From the NCBI GenBank assembly GCA_022496185.1, contig WTXG01000514.1:1-16226 (forward strand): a DNA stretch of 16,226 nt, in the 5' to 3' direction. This DNA is from Multifurca ochricompacta (Eukaryota > Basidiomycota > Agaricomycetes > Russulales > Russulaceae). The notes under the pieces were generated by a model that made no database searches, was not told where the DNA came from, and saw nothing but the letters and a program-made list of their open reading frames with translations. A program made the position numbers and the translations under genes. Below are positions 7,968-16,226 of the stretch, piece by piece (the stretch's first letter is position 1; each line of letters starts with the position of its first letter).

Positions 7968-8431
7968 GACGTTATACTGGGTTATGAGCGACAAGAGGAT
8001 CCCTGGGAAAGGCAACGAATGGTTATCGATGGTTTATGTATAGATAGCCGCCATAAGACGAAGATAAACGCTGGGATATAGAGGAGGCAACATAGATACT
8101 GTATCTAAGATACGTTTCAAGTGGTGGTTTAGACTAGTGAAACTGAACGTTGCAGATGAGGCACCAGAACGGGCCATGACTGATGTTTCCTCAGCCCTAA
8201 TGCTAGATGATCAAGGTACGAGGATCTCGAGATAAATTCATTGCAGTTAGCGCTACTAACCTGTGTAGAAAACTTGTGTAGAACTTGTCCTATATCAATT
8301 ATTCGGCTAGCCTTGCTCACAAGCACATTCTCAAAATATCTAGAGTTTGACTGAGTATCTATTCAACTACAAGTGGCTGATCTAACAACACAACAAGTCT
8401 AATACTACTAAGGCCCGGTAAGGCGTTCTGC
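7968..8431. other. upstream region of the NACHT gene and downstream region of the reductase pseudogene
   Basis: There is no gene I can support in this stretch. Two minus-strand genes point the same way, so it should hold the promoter of the NACHT gene. No clear TATA box stands out. A short minus-strand open frame at 8129-8326 shows no recognisable motif. Confidence 0.4.
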
Positions 8432-9806
8432 TCATCCCCCTTCTGATGAAGGCACAGCCATGCGACGGCAAGCAAAGCCGCCCAAACTTCCGTCCATGAC
8501 AGCAAATACAAACAAAAACACGACGAGCACGATCCTAAACCTGCTTCCCGTCACACCTACACCTACCCCTACACCTCGACGCACTCCTACCGGCACGTCC
8601 GAGCCTAGCTTCCAGTCTCGACTAGCAGACAATGGGGAACCCTTAGCGCCAGCTTCATCGACAGCAACTATTTCTTCAGGTGTAAGTTCCGCTAGTTGAG
8701 GGACGGATAGGTACTCGTCTAATCGGGTCCGTTTCCCAGTGGTGGTAATGACAACAAGTGCCCACTTCAGGATCACCTGACCCGGTGTACCTCCGATCCT
8801 AGCTGCGATCCTAGCGAGTACGAGGTCGACGGGTCCACCAGGAAATGTTGTAATAGGACTTCCATATAAAAAAAAAGCCCCGTTTGTCGTTACTTGGCGT
8901 AACTAGGATGGAAGAGGGGGAGGGTGGGGAGTCAGAACTTACACGAGGCTGCCGTAAGCTTCGGTCACGATACCATGCTTCGCTGAAAACTCCAGCACGT
9001 CCTTCCACGAAGCGTAATTGTACGGATGAAGCCGGATCGGGTCATAAGGGAACATTCAGCCTTGGGACTTTAAACACCCCCCCTCTCTCTCTCTCCCGCA
9101 CATGGTTCACAGCAGGGACCCTCTTTCCCGTCTTGACGATGCACTGTAATAGATCCAGGCAAAAATTGCTAACCCCAATACTCCTACCAGAGATGAGGAG
9201 GGCTAGATCTCCTAGAAAAGAAAAAGAAAGACATACTTGGCAAGCCCAGCATCCTTCACTTTGTTCATCTCATCCCAAAGTCCCTCAACATCATCATTTT
9301 CAACACTCCATATTCCATGAACAAGATACAAATCAAGATGTTTTAATCCCAACTAGAAAATGGAGGCGGTGGGTTAAATTGGGTTTGGTCAGCTCAAAGG
9401 TGTGTGTGTGTCGTACCTTTTGCAAACTAGAATGTACTTCCCCCGACACCACACCACCATCATACTTAGTCGTGACCCAAACATCCTCTCGCCCGAGCCT
9501 GCTCTCACGTTTCGCCTTGCCGATGAACTGCTCCGTTCACATAGACCGTTTTTTTTTTCCAAAAGAAAATTCCCCGAAAATATATCATTTAGCTCTGGAC
9601 GCGAAACGCAAATAATAAAAATAAAAAAGACCCAAACGCACTGGCGGCTGTGTTGAGGTGCGAAAATCCCGCTTCTAGTGCTTGGTCCACGATTTAGGTC
9701 ACGTCCTGTGTACAGTCGTTGATAATGAACATGATCATGTCATTTTTGTCAGAGCGTGTACCTCGAACTTGAATTTAGAGGCCGTACTAAATGCAAGTTC
9801 TGGAAT
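8432..9806 (-). pseudogene. aldo-keto reductase pseudogene
   Basis: Aldo-keto reductases are NAD(P)H-dependent TIM-barrel enzymes that reduce carbonyls. Segments in order: 9806-9762 (IPELAFSTASKF), 9705-9642 (IVDQALEAGFSHLNTAA), about 9543-9417 (ESRLGREDVWVTTKYDGG), 9352-9237 (LGLKHLDLYLVHGIW), 9183-9102 (SIGVSNF...VPAVNH), 9037-8943 (RLHPYNYASW...TEAYGSLV) and 8858-8432 (FPGGPVDLVLARIAARIGG...LTPEEI). Most joins keep phase with GT-AG introns of 53-84 nt. Lesions are TAA at 9694-9696 before IVDQ, an acceptor changed to GG at 9546-9547, one extra base near 9534 right after YVN, and an acceptor changed to CG at 9038-9039. The catalytic Asp is Asn (HLN for HLD), and KWALVVITTT lacks about five residues. 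The last exon ends in a Gly-Val repeat and a hydrophobic segment. TAG 9807-9809 may be a splice site. Lesions are judged against remembered family sequence. Confidence 0.72.
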
Positions 9807-10349
9807 CTATACTCCCATGGGCCCTTTGCTTGGAGGAGGGGGGGCTGATGGGAACCACGCGACGCGTTTGTTTTTGTATGTTTGTTGAACGGTACAGAGA
9901 TGACATAATTGTGATTGCTTAGATAACACAAGTGATGACTTAATGAGATGCTTAGCATATACATCTTCGAACGCTCATCACTGAAATCAAGCTAAGATGA
10001 GAGTCCATTTCCAGAGATCTCGAGCAGAGCACAAAAGTAATTCAGGAGACGAGAAAAATTGGTGGTAAGTTTTGTGTTGTGTTTGTGTTTCCTGCATTTG
10101 TTGTTTGATGTGGTTGTCAATAGGAGCGTCTGACGAGACATTGGCATCAATGGGCTGATATTAGCTGTAGAAATTATCTACCGACGGCTCAAAGTTCCTG
10201 AAATACAGCTGGGAAATAAAAAATGGGAGTAGCTGGGGACGCCCAATGGCGCTGAAGGGTGAACTCACCGCCGTGTGGAGACGGACTGCTTTGCCGGTGT
10301 GCATGGGCAATTTAATTTTAATCAACGTGGAGCATGGCGTGAGTCACTG
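9807..10349. other. intergenic region with an intron-like segment
   Basis: There is no recognised gene here. A textbook intron shape lies at 10065-10123: donor GTAAGT, acceptor CAATAG, 59 nt. It is preceded by an ATG at 9997, and splicing would give an ORF of only 25 codons ending at 10133, so this is either a tiny ORF, a 5' leader intron or chance. The N-terminus of the reductase remnant, if any is left, would be at the left edge. Confidence 0.35.
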
Positions 10350-10642
10350 AGAACGCTGAGAACATATGTACCCTTCAGATAGCCGATGGAAATGGTCCTG
10401 CACGCGTACAAGCACAAGAACTCCGGTGTAAAGTCTACCGTATAACAGGGCAGAAGAGAATTTAGAACGGCTATCTTAATGTGAACCCACCATCAACTTG
10501 AAGTCCATCTGCTTGGCTCTACCTACACTAGTGTCTACTTCAGTTCTGTCTACATCTACATGTGATTAGATCCATGTCTCTCCAGCATTGCGATCTCAGC
10601 ACCAAATCAGAAACTCCCTGGTGGCCTGACCGGTGGATTTCG

Positions 10643-10649
10643 TATCAAA
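10643..10649 (+). promoter_or_regulatory. degenerate TATA box of protease copy 1 (TATCAAA)
   Basis: TTTCGTATCAAACCCCC here corresponds to TTTCGTATAAAACCCCC upstream of copy 2 (minus strand, 13763-13769). The A-to-C change at the fourth base weakens the TATA consensus. It sits 108 nt before the ATG, the same spacing as in copies 2 and 3. Confidence 0.6.
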
Positions 10650-10750
10650 CCCCCCTCACGAGCACGCTCAACTCTACAGAAGCATCATCTGCTCTCTGCT
10701 ACTTGGGACCTTTTCCAGCTCCTCTGCACTTTCTGTCTCCTTTACTGATC

Positions 10751-11862
10751 ATGTTAATCTCCCTCTTTGCCACTATATTTGGTACCTCCATCTGCCTCGC
10801 GTACCCTGGCCCTGTCTCCAACCCTCTTAGCACCATCTATGATCGTCGTGTTTGTGGTACAACTATTTCAGAAGAGACGCTCATTGCGGCGGAGAAGCAT
10901 TTTGCAGAGAACAAAGTGAATTACGTTACTCAGGTGGAAGGTTCTTCACACAATACGACGATCTCGGTATACTTCCATGTCATCAGTGCAGATGAGACGT
11001 ATGAACGCGGATATCTCTCGTTAGTTTCATTGTTATTCAGTATCTGAGCGCGCACAGACTGATTCACTGTTTCATTTACCAGTGATAGTCAAGTCCGGTC
11101 TCAAGTTGATGCCCTCAACTCTGCCTATGTTGATACTGATCTCTCGTTCGATCTCGTCGAAGTGAACCACATTGTGAACGTTGACTGGTTTGAAAACGCC
11201 AGTCCTGAAACAAGTCAGCAGAGTGAAATGAAGCAAGCCCTTCGTCGGGGTGGTGCAGGAGACCTTAACATTTATACTGTCGGGTAAGCATCAAGTCTCA
11301 GGTGTAGTTTGCGAGACTAAATTCTAGCGCTATGCAGATTCACATCGGGGGAGCGGCTCCTAGGTTATGCAACCTTCCCCTACGACTACAGATACGATTC
11401 GCAAGATGACGGCGTCGTTTTCCTCTTCTCTACTATCCCTGATGGGGGGGAGATCGATTATGAGCAAGGCAAAGTAGGAGTGATCTCTTCAGATTTGATG
11501 ATGTTGACTAGACTGACTGGCACGGCAGACCGCCGTACACGAGGTTGGTCATTGGTTGGGACTGTATCACACCTTCGAGGGTGGTTGTGATGGCGAGGGC
11601 GATCACGTCGAAGACACTCCTCCAGAGGCGGCGCCTGCGTTTGGCTGCCCCGAAGGAATTGATACCTGCATTTCACCAGGCCTTGACCCCATCCACAACT
11701 TCATGGACTACACAGATGATTCCTGCATGAATCAGTTCACCCCTGGTAAGGACTGCTCGCCTTTTACCGAGAGAAGAGTCTTATTGATTGGGGCGATCTG
11801 CTTTAGGTCAAATCGACCGTTTCAAAACTCAGCTTGCTACGTACCGGGGCATCAGCGTCTAA
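10751..11862 (+). CDS. secreted M43-type zinc metalloprotease, copy 1 (intact)
   Basis: This is an extracellular zinc endopeptidase of the pappalysin/cytophagalysin type, like fungal MEP1. Five exons, 10751-11019, 11083-11283, 11338-11473, 11529-11745 and 11807-11862, join in frame through four GT-AG introns (63, 54, 55 and 61 nt) to give 292 aa. ATG 10751 is chosen because it starts a signal peptide ([17 protein letters not shown], cleavage before YPGP); the frame is open further upstream, but that part matches the leader of the other copies. The zinc site is [11 protein letters not shown] (H206, E207, H210, H216) and the Met-turn is NFMDYTDD (M261). Several Cys (VCGT, GGC, FGCP, DTC, DSCM) suggest disulphides. 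It ends [10 protein letters not shown]. No lesion was found. Substrate unknown; secretion and the paired Cys fit degradation of outside protein or an interaction with another organism. Confidence 0.9.
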
Positions 11863-11964
11863 TCTATGTGTGGAATCTATCATGATGACATGAACATGCC
11901 ACCGCCCTTTATATTATCTACCAATGACTGTAGAAGCAATATGTTTTCTGAAACAACCTTCCAA

Positions 11965-12399
11965 GTTATTCTTGGTGACAAGCCAAAGAGCCCATTTTCT
12001 CTCTTATTGAACTAAAGCCACTTGCACGACAAAGCATTTCCTCAAAATCCTGAGAAGGGTGTGCCTTTCATATTCAAAATTCATGAGTATGTAGGGAAGC
12101 TTCATGAGTTTGTGGGCCTGGGAAAATGCATCTTCACACAAAGCCTGAGCCAAGAAGGGAGTTCATTGTACTTCCCATAGGCTCAAAGAGAGGATGACGA
12201 CCAAAACTGGACTTGGCTCCCACAGTTCTGCTATGCTTTGCGCAACTGGATCAGCCCCTATCCCTTCCAGGTTGTGAATCCCAGACCTAAAATATTGCCT
12301 CTGATTTCAGTGCCATTGGCTGATGTGGTAGAAGAGGATACCTTGCTAGACCAACCAAAGGTGTTTGTTACTCACTTCAGTTATTGTGGCCAAAAGTGA
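11965..12399 (+). pseudogene. decayed coding remnant between the proteases, family unknown
   Basis: Fragments in two plus frames read like protein. The first runs from about 11971 to the TAG at 12178-12180 (GDKPKSPFSLLLN, an in-frame TAA, then HDKAFPQNPEKGVPFIFKIH and GLGKCIFTQSLSQEG). The second, shifted, runs from 12181 to the TGA at 12397-12399 (EDDDQNWTWLPQFCYALRNW, PFQVVNPRPKILPLISVPLA, VFVTHFSYCGQK). The composition is rich in Trp, Tyr, Phe and Pro, unlike random non-coding sequence. There is no start codon or full ORF. I do not recognise the family; a transposase or host-gene remnant is possible. Confidence 0.3.
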
Positions 12400-12553
12400 A
12401 GGTCGCTACCGGCCCGTTTCATCATTGCTTGTAGTAGCTAGCCTCATGCAGAATATAAATTGTATTTTTTTTAAAAAAGCTTGAGCCGATGACCACTAAT
12501 ACTGGAGAAAGCTTCACCAGTACAACTATACACTAACAGCCTCAATCCACATC

Positions 12554-13664
12554 TTAGAATGTCCGGTACACATTAAGCTGGTCTAGCACACGTTGAGCTT
12601 GACCTAAAGCGGATCACTAAGACTCTTCTCTCGTCAAAAGGTGAGCATTTCTTACCAGGGGTGAACTGATTCATACAAGAATCATCTGTGTAGTCCATGT
12701 AGTTGTGAATAGGGTCCAAACCTGGGGCCTCGCAAGTATCACGGCCTTCGGGGCAGCCAAATGCAGGTTCTGCTTCCGACGGAGTGTCATAAACATAATC
12801 ACCCTCGCCATCACAGCCATCCTGGAAGGTGTGGTACAGTCCCAACCAATGGCCGACCTGGTGTACAGCGGTCTGCAATACAGAGTCTAGTCAGTATCAA
12901 ATTTGAAGGAAATAATAGGTCACTCCTACCATGCCTTCATTAAACGGGGGAGGCCCCGCATCAGGGAGAGAAGAATAGAGTAAGACAACGCCATCATTTT
13001 TCGTATCGCTTCTGTATGCGTCGGGGAAGGTCGCATAACCTAGGAGCCGCTCCCCCGATGTGAATCTGCATAACGCCAGAATTAGTCTCGCATACCACCC
13101 TGAAACTTGATTCTCACCCGATAGTGTAAATATTAAGATCAGCTCCGCTACCCAGATGGAGGGCTTGCTTCATATTAGTTTGCTGTTGTGTACCAGGGCT
13201 GGCATTATCAAACCACTCAGCCATCTCAGTGTAATCTAAACGCTCTAATCTGAATGAGAGGCTAGAGTTGGCATAGGCAGAGTTGAGGACGTCCATTTGA
13301 TTATCGATGTAGCCACGACTGATATCGAAATAGAATAGTGAATCAGTCTCAATGCTCAACTACTACTTAATAATGAAACGAACTCGAGAAATCCGCCTTC
13401 AAGTGTCTGATTCCGGCAAATGACATGGAAATATACCTGGAGTGTCACAGTCACAGTGTCTCGATCACCCTTCACCCGAGCGATCTGAGCCAATTTTTCT
13501 TCAAATCTACTCTCCATAGCGGTGACCGTATCCTTAGAAACAACTGTGCCACAAACACGACCACTATCAGCAGAACGGAGTGCCAGTGGGTTGGAGACAG
13601 GGCCAGGGTATGCAAGGGCAATGGAGGTGCCCAATAGAGCAGCAAAGAAGGAGGTGAGCATCAT
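12554..13664 (-). CDS. M43-type metalloprotease, copy 2, with catalytic Glu replaced by Gln
   Basis: This is a paralogue of copy 1 in opposite orientation. Five exons, 13664-13384, 13318-13118, 13065-12930, 12872-12656 and 12603-12554, join in frame through four GT-AG introns (65, 52, 57 and 52 nt) to give 294 aa. Exons 2, 3 and 4 have exactly the lengths of copy 1 (201, 136 and 217 nt). The signal peptide is [18 protein letters not shown] before YPGP; ATG 13661 is an equal alternative. The three zinc His are kept, but the motif reads [11 protein letters not shown]: residue 211 is Gln (CAG, 12858-12860) where the family has the general-base Glu. The Met-turn NYMDYTDD and all the Cys are kept. 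The C-terminus (QLNVYRTF) differs from copy 1. By family knowledge this protein should bind zinc but hardly cut peptides. The frame stayed open, which suggests either recent loss or a kept non-catalytic role. Confidence 0.88.
12654..12874 (-). other. exon 4 zinc-site segment with the E-to-Q change
   Basis: A single G-to-C transversion (base 12860 on the plus strand is G, where C would give GAG) turns the metzincin-type HEXXH into HQXXH. Surrounding codons match copy 1 closely ([15 protein letters not shown]), so it is a point change, not a local rearrangement. Confidence 0.8.
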
Positions 13665-13762
13665 CAACAAAGGAGACAGCAGGTGCAGAGGAGCTGGAAA
13701 GGGTCCCAAGTAGCAGAGAGTAGACGATGCTTTCCGTAGAGCTAAGCGCGCTCGTGAGGGGG

Positions 13763-13769
13763 TTTTATA
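13763..13769 (-). promoter_or_regulatory. TATA box of protease copy 2 (TATAAAA)
   Basis: TATAAAA on the minus strand lies 99-105 nt before the ATG of copy 2, inside a block (TTTCGTATAAAACCCCCTC) shared with copy 1. Copy 3 has TATAAAG at the same distance. The conserved spacing supports a real core promoter. Confidence 0.65.
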
Positions 13770-14125
13770 CGAAAGGCACAGGTCAGGCTACTAGAAACTC
13801 TTTCATATAGTCTTGACATCGTGATGCTGGGAAGACAAAGATTAGACCACACGCGAATGTAGCTACATTGAATTGGATGGACTAAAAGTAGACTACTCTG
13901 TCAAGCGGCGAAAAGTAATGTGTCCTGTTGTAGTTGGATCCGAGAAACTTGGCGGATTATGTTCGCGTAACGATAGCCACTCGGAATTCTCTTCTGCCCT
14001 GTAATGCAGCGATGGTACATACTGTATGATTCCAATTGTCATGGATTCCGGGTGCGGGGATACTGTCACCATGTGAGTATACAAGGTGTCTGAAGGGTAA
14101 TTGCGGTCAAATTCTCAGTAACGCC

Positions 14126-15600
14126 GGTAGAAAGGATATTAATGACGTGCCAGTGTGATAGAGTGGATTGTTCACGCGACGCCAAAACAAGCTGCCACAT
14201 CTGTGTACGGAACTCCAGCAGGTCAACATGTTCTGTTAGTTAGTTAACTTTGCACGCGACTGATTCACCGCTTACTCTTCGAGGTTCCTCAGCCCTTCCA
14301 GGCTGACAGGCTGCAGCACATCCCGTCCTTTCAAACTCTGTTGAGGTTTCATGATCCAAATCGCTTACAGGTTGCCAGCTCCACCTCCACATGAGTGTTT
14401 CCGACATTACACAAAAAGACCGTCATCGGCTCGGCTCGGGACGCATGAGCCAACTGAGTGGTGCAGTAAGTTATGGGCGTTACATGCTAATACATGAAGT
14501 GGCAAGAAGCGAGAGGCGTGAGCGGACTTGGTAGTGATGAATGTCTGACTTTAAAATTATTATTAAAACCCAGACTAGATTTATTTAAGTACTCTCGGCA
14601 CTCAGTCGGCAGCCACAGCACCCTTCCATTTCACCATTTTAGCAATGATTGGTTTCGCGGATATTGACGCGAGCTTCCGTTCTCAAGAATGTGTGTGTGT
14701 GTGTGGTGCGCCAATGCCCGTGACAGGTGCATCCTTTCTGTCAACTTAATCACGTTCATATTGGTTGGCCATAGCCAATCATCAGCCCCTGCACCGTCAC
14801 TCACTACCGGCTTTTCCAAAACACCTACGAATTGTACGGTTACGTTCCCTGCAAGCTGAGAATTGACAAGCCCATATTTGTAACATGCCAGTGTCCCGCC
14901 TTAATTGACTCCAAATTCCTCCTCATGTCATTCTAGGACTTGATATCATGATGTCTTGTAGACTGCGGTTCTCGCCTGATCCCCTCTTTTGTACTAACAT
15001 CCTTGACTCGTACCGAATTCAACTTTAAACTATCTTCTGGTAGTTGTCAGTAACTCTGCTGTCTTTCCATTTCTTTGGATGCATCCCTGCAACTTGCTCT
15101 TCCCCGGGAAAGCAGGCGACTCTCAAGGTGCTCTCTCTGTGTCGCATGACATGGCTTTGCCCCGCTTTGATCTCTGTTCCTCCCGATCCTCATTTCGCCA
15201 ACTCGCAGTCGCCTTCGCGCCGCGATCAGGTCTCTATTAGATGAAATGAAGGAAGTTATCCTTCAGATGAGATCATGTGAAATTGCTGTCGGTCCGCCAA
15301 GCGGGATTGTACTATCAAGCTCAGGAGAATACTCAAGGGGTGCGGAGACCATTTAGCGAGATAGGATGATAGCAACTTCAAGTATGAACCGCTTTTTGAT
15401 GTCTACCGTTCCCACTTTCTATTGGAGACAGACAGTTAACCACTCTGTTGGTGGAACAATGTGAGTTGGGCCGATTGTGATATTATTAGTTAAGTGACGG
15501 AATCATTTGTGCCAGATGCAAGTGTTGGCGTCATTGGCTTGTCTTCCCTACCAGATCCATTGCCCTTTCAGAGTACATCACCGAGTGAATATCAATACCC
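14126..15600. other. long stretch without a recognised gene, between proteases 2 and 3
   Basis: I find no gene I can support. A TATTTAAG box at 14581-14588 is followed at 14645 by an ATG starting a 33-codon ORF that contains a (GT)n run, so a decayed gene start or chance are both possible. An open frame at 15044-15244 has no known motif. The stretch from about 15550 on begins to match the upstream region of protease copy 1 (CATCTGCTYGGCTC). Confidence 0.4.
14689..14704. repeat. GT microsatellite
   Basis: A run of GT dinucleotides about 16 nt long. Similar short runs occur at 9402-9411 (GT) and 9081-9094 (CT), the latter two inside introns of the reductase pseudogene. Confidence 0.8.
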
Positions 15601-15712
15601 CAAACCCATCTGCTCGGCTCCAGCTGCACTAACTCTTCATCTTCTAGTTCTGATCTAATTTGACTCCATCTCTATGCCTCTTCGGCACCAGGATCTAGGT
15701 CTGCGCTTTTGG

Positions 15713-15719
15713 TATAAAG
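15713..15719 (+). promoter_or_regulatory. TATA box of protease copy 3 (TATAAAG)
   Basis: TTTGGTATAAAGC lies 104 nt before the ATG at 15817. This is the same place as the TATA of copy 2 and the TATCAAA of copy 1, so the core promoter outlived the coding frame. Confidence 0.6.
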
Positions 15720-15816
15720 CTGCTTCAGTAGGGCATTGAATTTTGCCGAAAGCACCCTCTGTTCTGCTACTTGGGGCTCTTTTTAGCTCCTCTGCACCTG
15801 CTGTCTCCTCCAGAAC

Positions 15817-16226
15817 ATGCTTGCTTTCGTCTTTGCTATTCTATGGGGCATGTCCGTTGCCCTCGCGTCCCCACTGCAGTCTCCGACGGCCTCAATAACT
15901 CTCCTGTTTGCGGTACACTTGTTAACAAGGAGACATACGCCATCGCGAAGAAGGTTCTTGCGGAGAACAATGTGACTCACGTCCCTCGGGCTGAAAATGT
16001 TGCACGTGGTTCGACGACGATAAATGTATATTTCCATGTCATCTGCGTGGATCAGACAATTGCAGGCGGATATATCTCGTTCGTCTTGGTGTTATTTGAG
16101 CACACAGAGGCTGATTCACTATTATGAAATCAGTGACAGTGATATCACTACCCAGATCAATGTCCTAACACTTTCTTTAATCCTATGGCCTCTCGTTTAG
16201 AATCGCTGGAATAGACCGCACTCAGA
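15817..16226 (+). pseudogene. M43-type metalloprotease, copy 3, frameshifted and cut by the window end
   Basis: This third paralogue has the same layout as copies 1 and 2. The ATG at 15817 starts a good signal peptide (MLAFVFAILWGMSVALASP), but the mature N-terminus (NNSPVCGTLVNKETYAIAKK) is in another frame, so a one-base shift lies at about 15870-15900. Exon 1 ends at 16078 and intron 1 runs 16079-16133 (GTTCGT...CAG), at the same site and phase as in the other copies. Exon 2 starts SDSDITTQINVL and then leaves the family frame near 16160-16170; the open frame meets TAG at 16198-16200. The shifted frame that resembles the family (SRLESLE) meets TAG at 16212-16214. The zinc site, if it survives, is beyond the window. 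Two frameshifts plus a stop make a pseudogene, unless the assembly has base errors here. Confidence 0.75.

Larger units (their letters stand above)
10350..11862 (+). repeat. left arm of an inverted duplication carrying protease copy 1
   Basis: This arm is homologous in inverted orientation to 12554-14125. Beyond the coding part, matching blocks upstream include TACCCTTCAGA (10369 and 14088 on the minus strand), ACAGGGCAGAAGAGAATT (10445 and about 14005), and the leader CTGCTACTTGGGACC. The arms are diverged, with intron sequences only partly alike, so the event is old. A spacer of about 690 bp separates the arms. Confidence 0.75.
12554..14125 (-). repeat. right arm of the inverted duplication carrying protease copy 2
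   Basis: This is the partner of 10350-11862, arranged tail to tail. Homology covers the gene, its leader and about 350-400 bp of upstream sequence; beyond about 14125 the two upstream regions no longer match by eye. Confidence 0.7.

Noticed and set aside
8129..8326. 65-codon minus-strand frame upstream of the NACHT gene
   Set aside because: No motif, no signal peptide and no splice logic linking it to the NACHT gene.
8884..9615. Plus-strand frame of 243 codons
   Set aside because: It is antisense to the aldo-keto reductase exons, has no recognisable motif, and crosses splice signals that make sense only on the minus strand.
9402..9656. Plus-strand frame over the reductase N-terminal exons
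   Set aside because: Antisense shadow of the VWVTTKYDGG exon and adjacent intron.
10562..10750. Earlier in-frame start for protease copy 1 adding 63 residues
   Set aside because: The extra part would hide the signal peptide, contains the TATA region, and aligns to non-coding leader in copies 2 and 3.
14645..14746. Small gene starting MIGFADIDASF downstream of a TATTTAAG box
   Set aside because: Only 33 codons with a GT microsatellite inside, and no family recognised; kept as a remark in the gap entry.

Overview
The window looks like nuclear DNA of a mushroom-forming basidiomycete (Agaricomycete). The signs are protein genes cut by many 47-65 nt GT-AG introns, a NACHT protein carrying the SPPDPSTNHNIA motif that I associate with Agaricomycete NLR-like proteins, a chromodomain-bearing Ty3/gypsy element, and secreted M43-type metalloproteases. 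No species is claimed. No tRNA, rRNA or CRISPR was seen.

Left third (1-5343) is a transposon nest. The 3' part of a chromovirus runs from the integrase core (entering at base 1) through a GPY/F module and chromodomain, then an extra 399-codon ORF with a coiled coil and zinc knuckles in the position where retroviruses keep env, a polypurine tract and the 3' LTR (TGTTA...TAACA). The LTR is split by a 1948-bp non-autonomous hAT-like element (TIR TAGTGATTG, 8-bp target duplication TTCCTACC). That element is itself split by a second, 502-bp hAT-like MITE (TIR TAGTGATGT, target duplication GTTGGGAG). The retroelement sits in what looks like the C-terminal end of a non-LTR reverse transcriptase.

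Middle (6016-9806) holds two minus-strand genes. The first is an eight-exon NLR-like protein with a Goodbye-type N-terminus and a NACHT domain. It stops right after NACHT with no repeat domain, and its Walker A loop lies on a 25-nt microexon. The second is an aldo-keto reductase that can be followed through seven exons but has an in-frame stop, two broken splice acceptors, a one-base frameshift and an Asp-to-Asn change at the catalytic aspartate. I read it as a pseudogene.

Right third (10350-16226) is a cluster of three paralogous M43 (pappalysin/cytophagalysin-like) secreted metalloproteases. Copy 1 (+) is intact with [11 protein letters not shown]. Copy 2 (-) is an inverted, tail-to-tail duplicate with all four introns and the whole frame preserved, but the catalytic Glu is Gln (HQVGH). 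Copy 3 (+), cut by the window end, has frameshifts. Copies 2 and 3 keep a TATA box that copy 1 has as TATCAAA. Exon and intron boundaries were worked out by hand from frame, splice signals and remembered family sequences; no alignment or database search was run.
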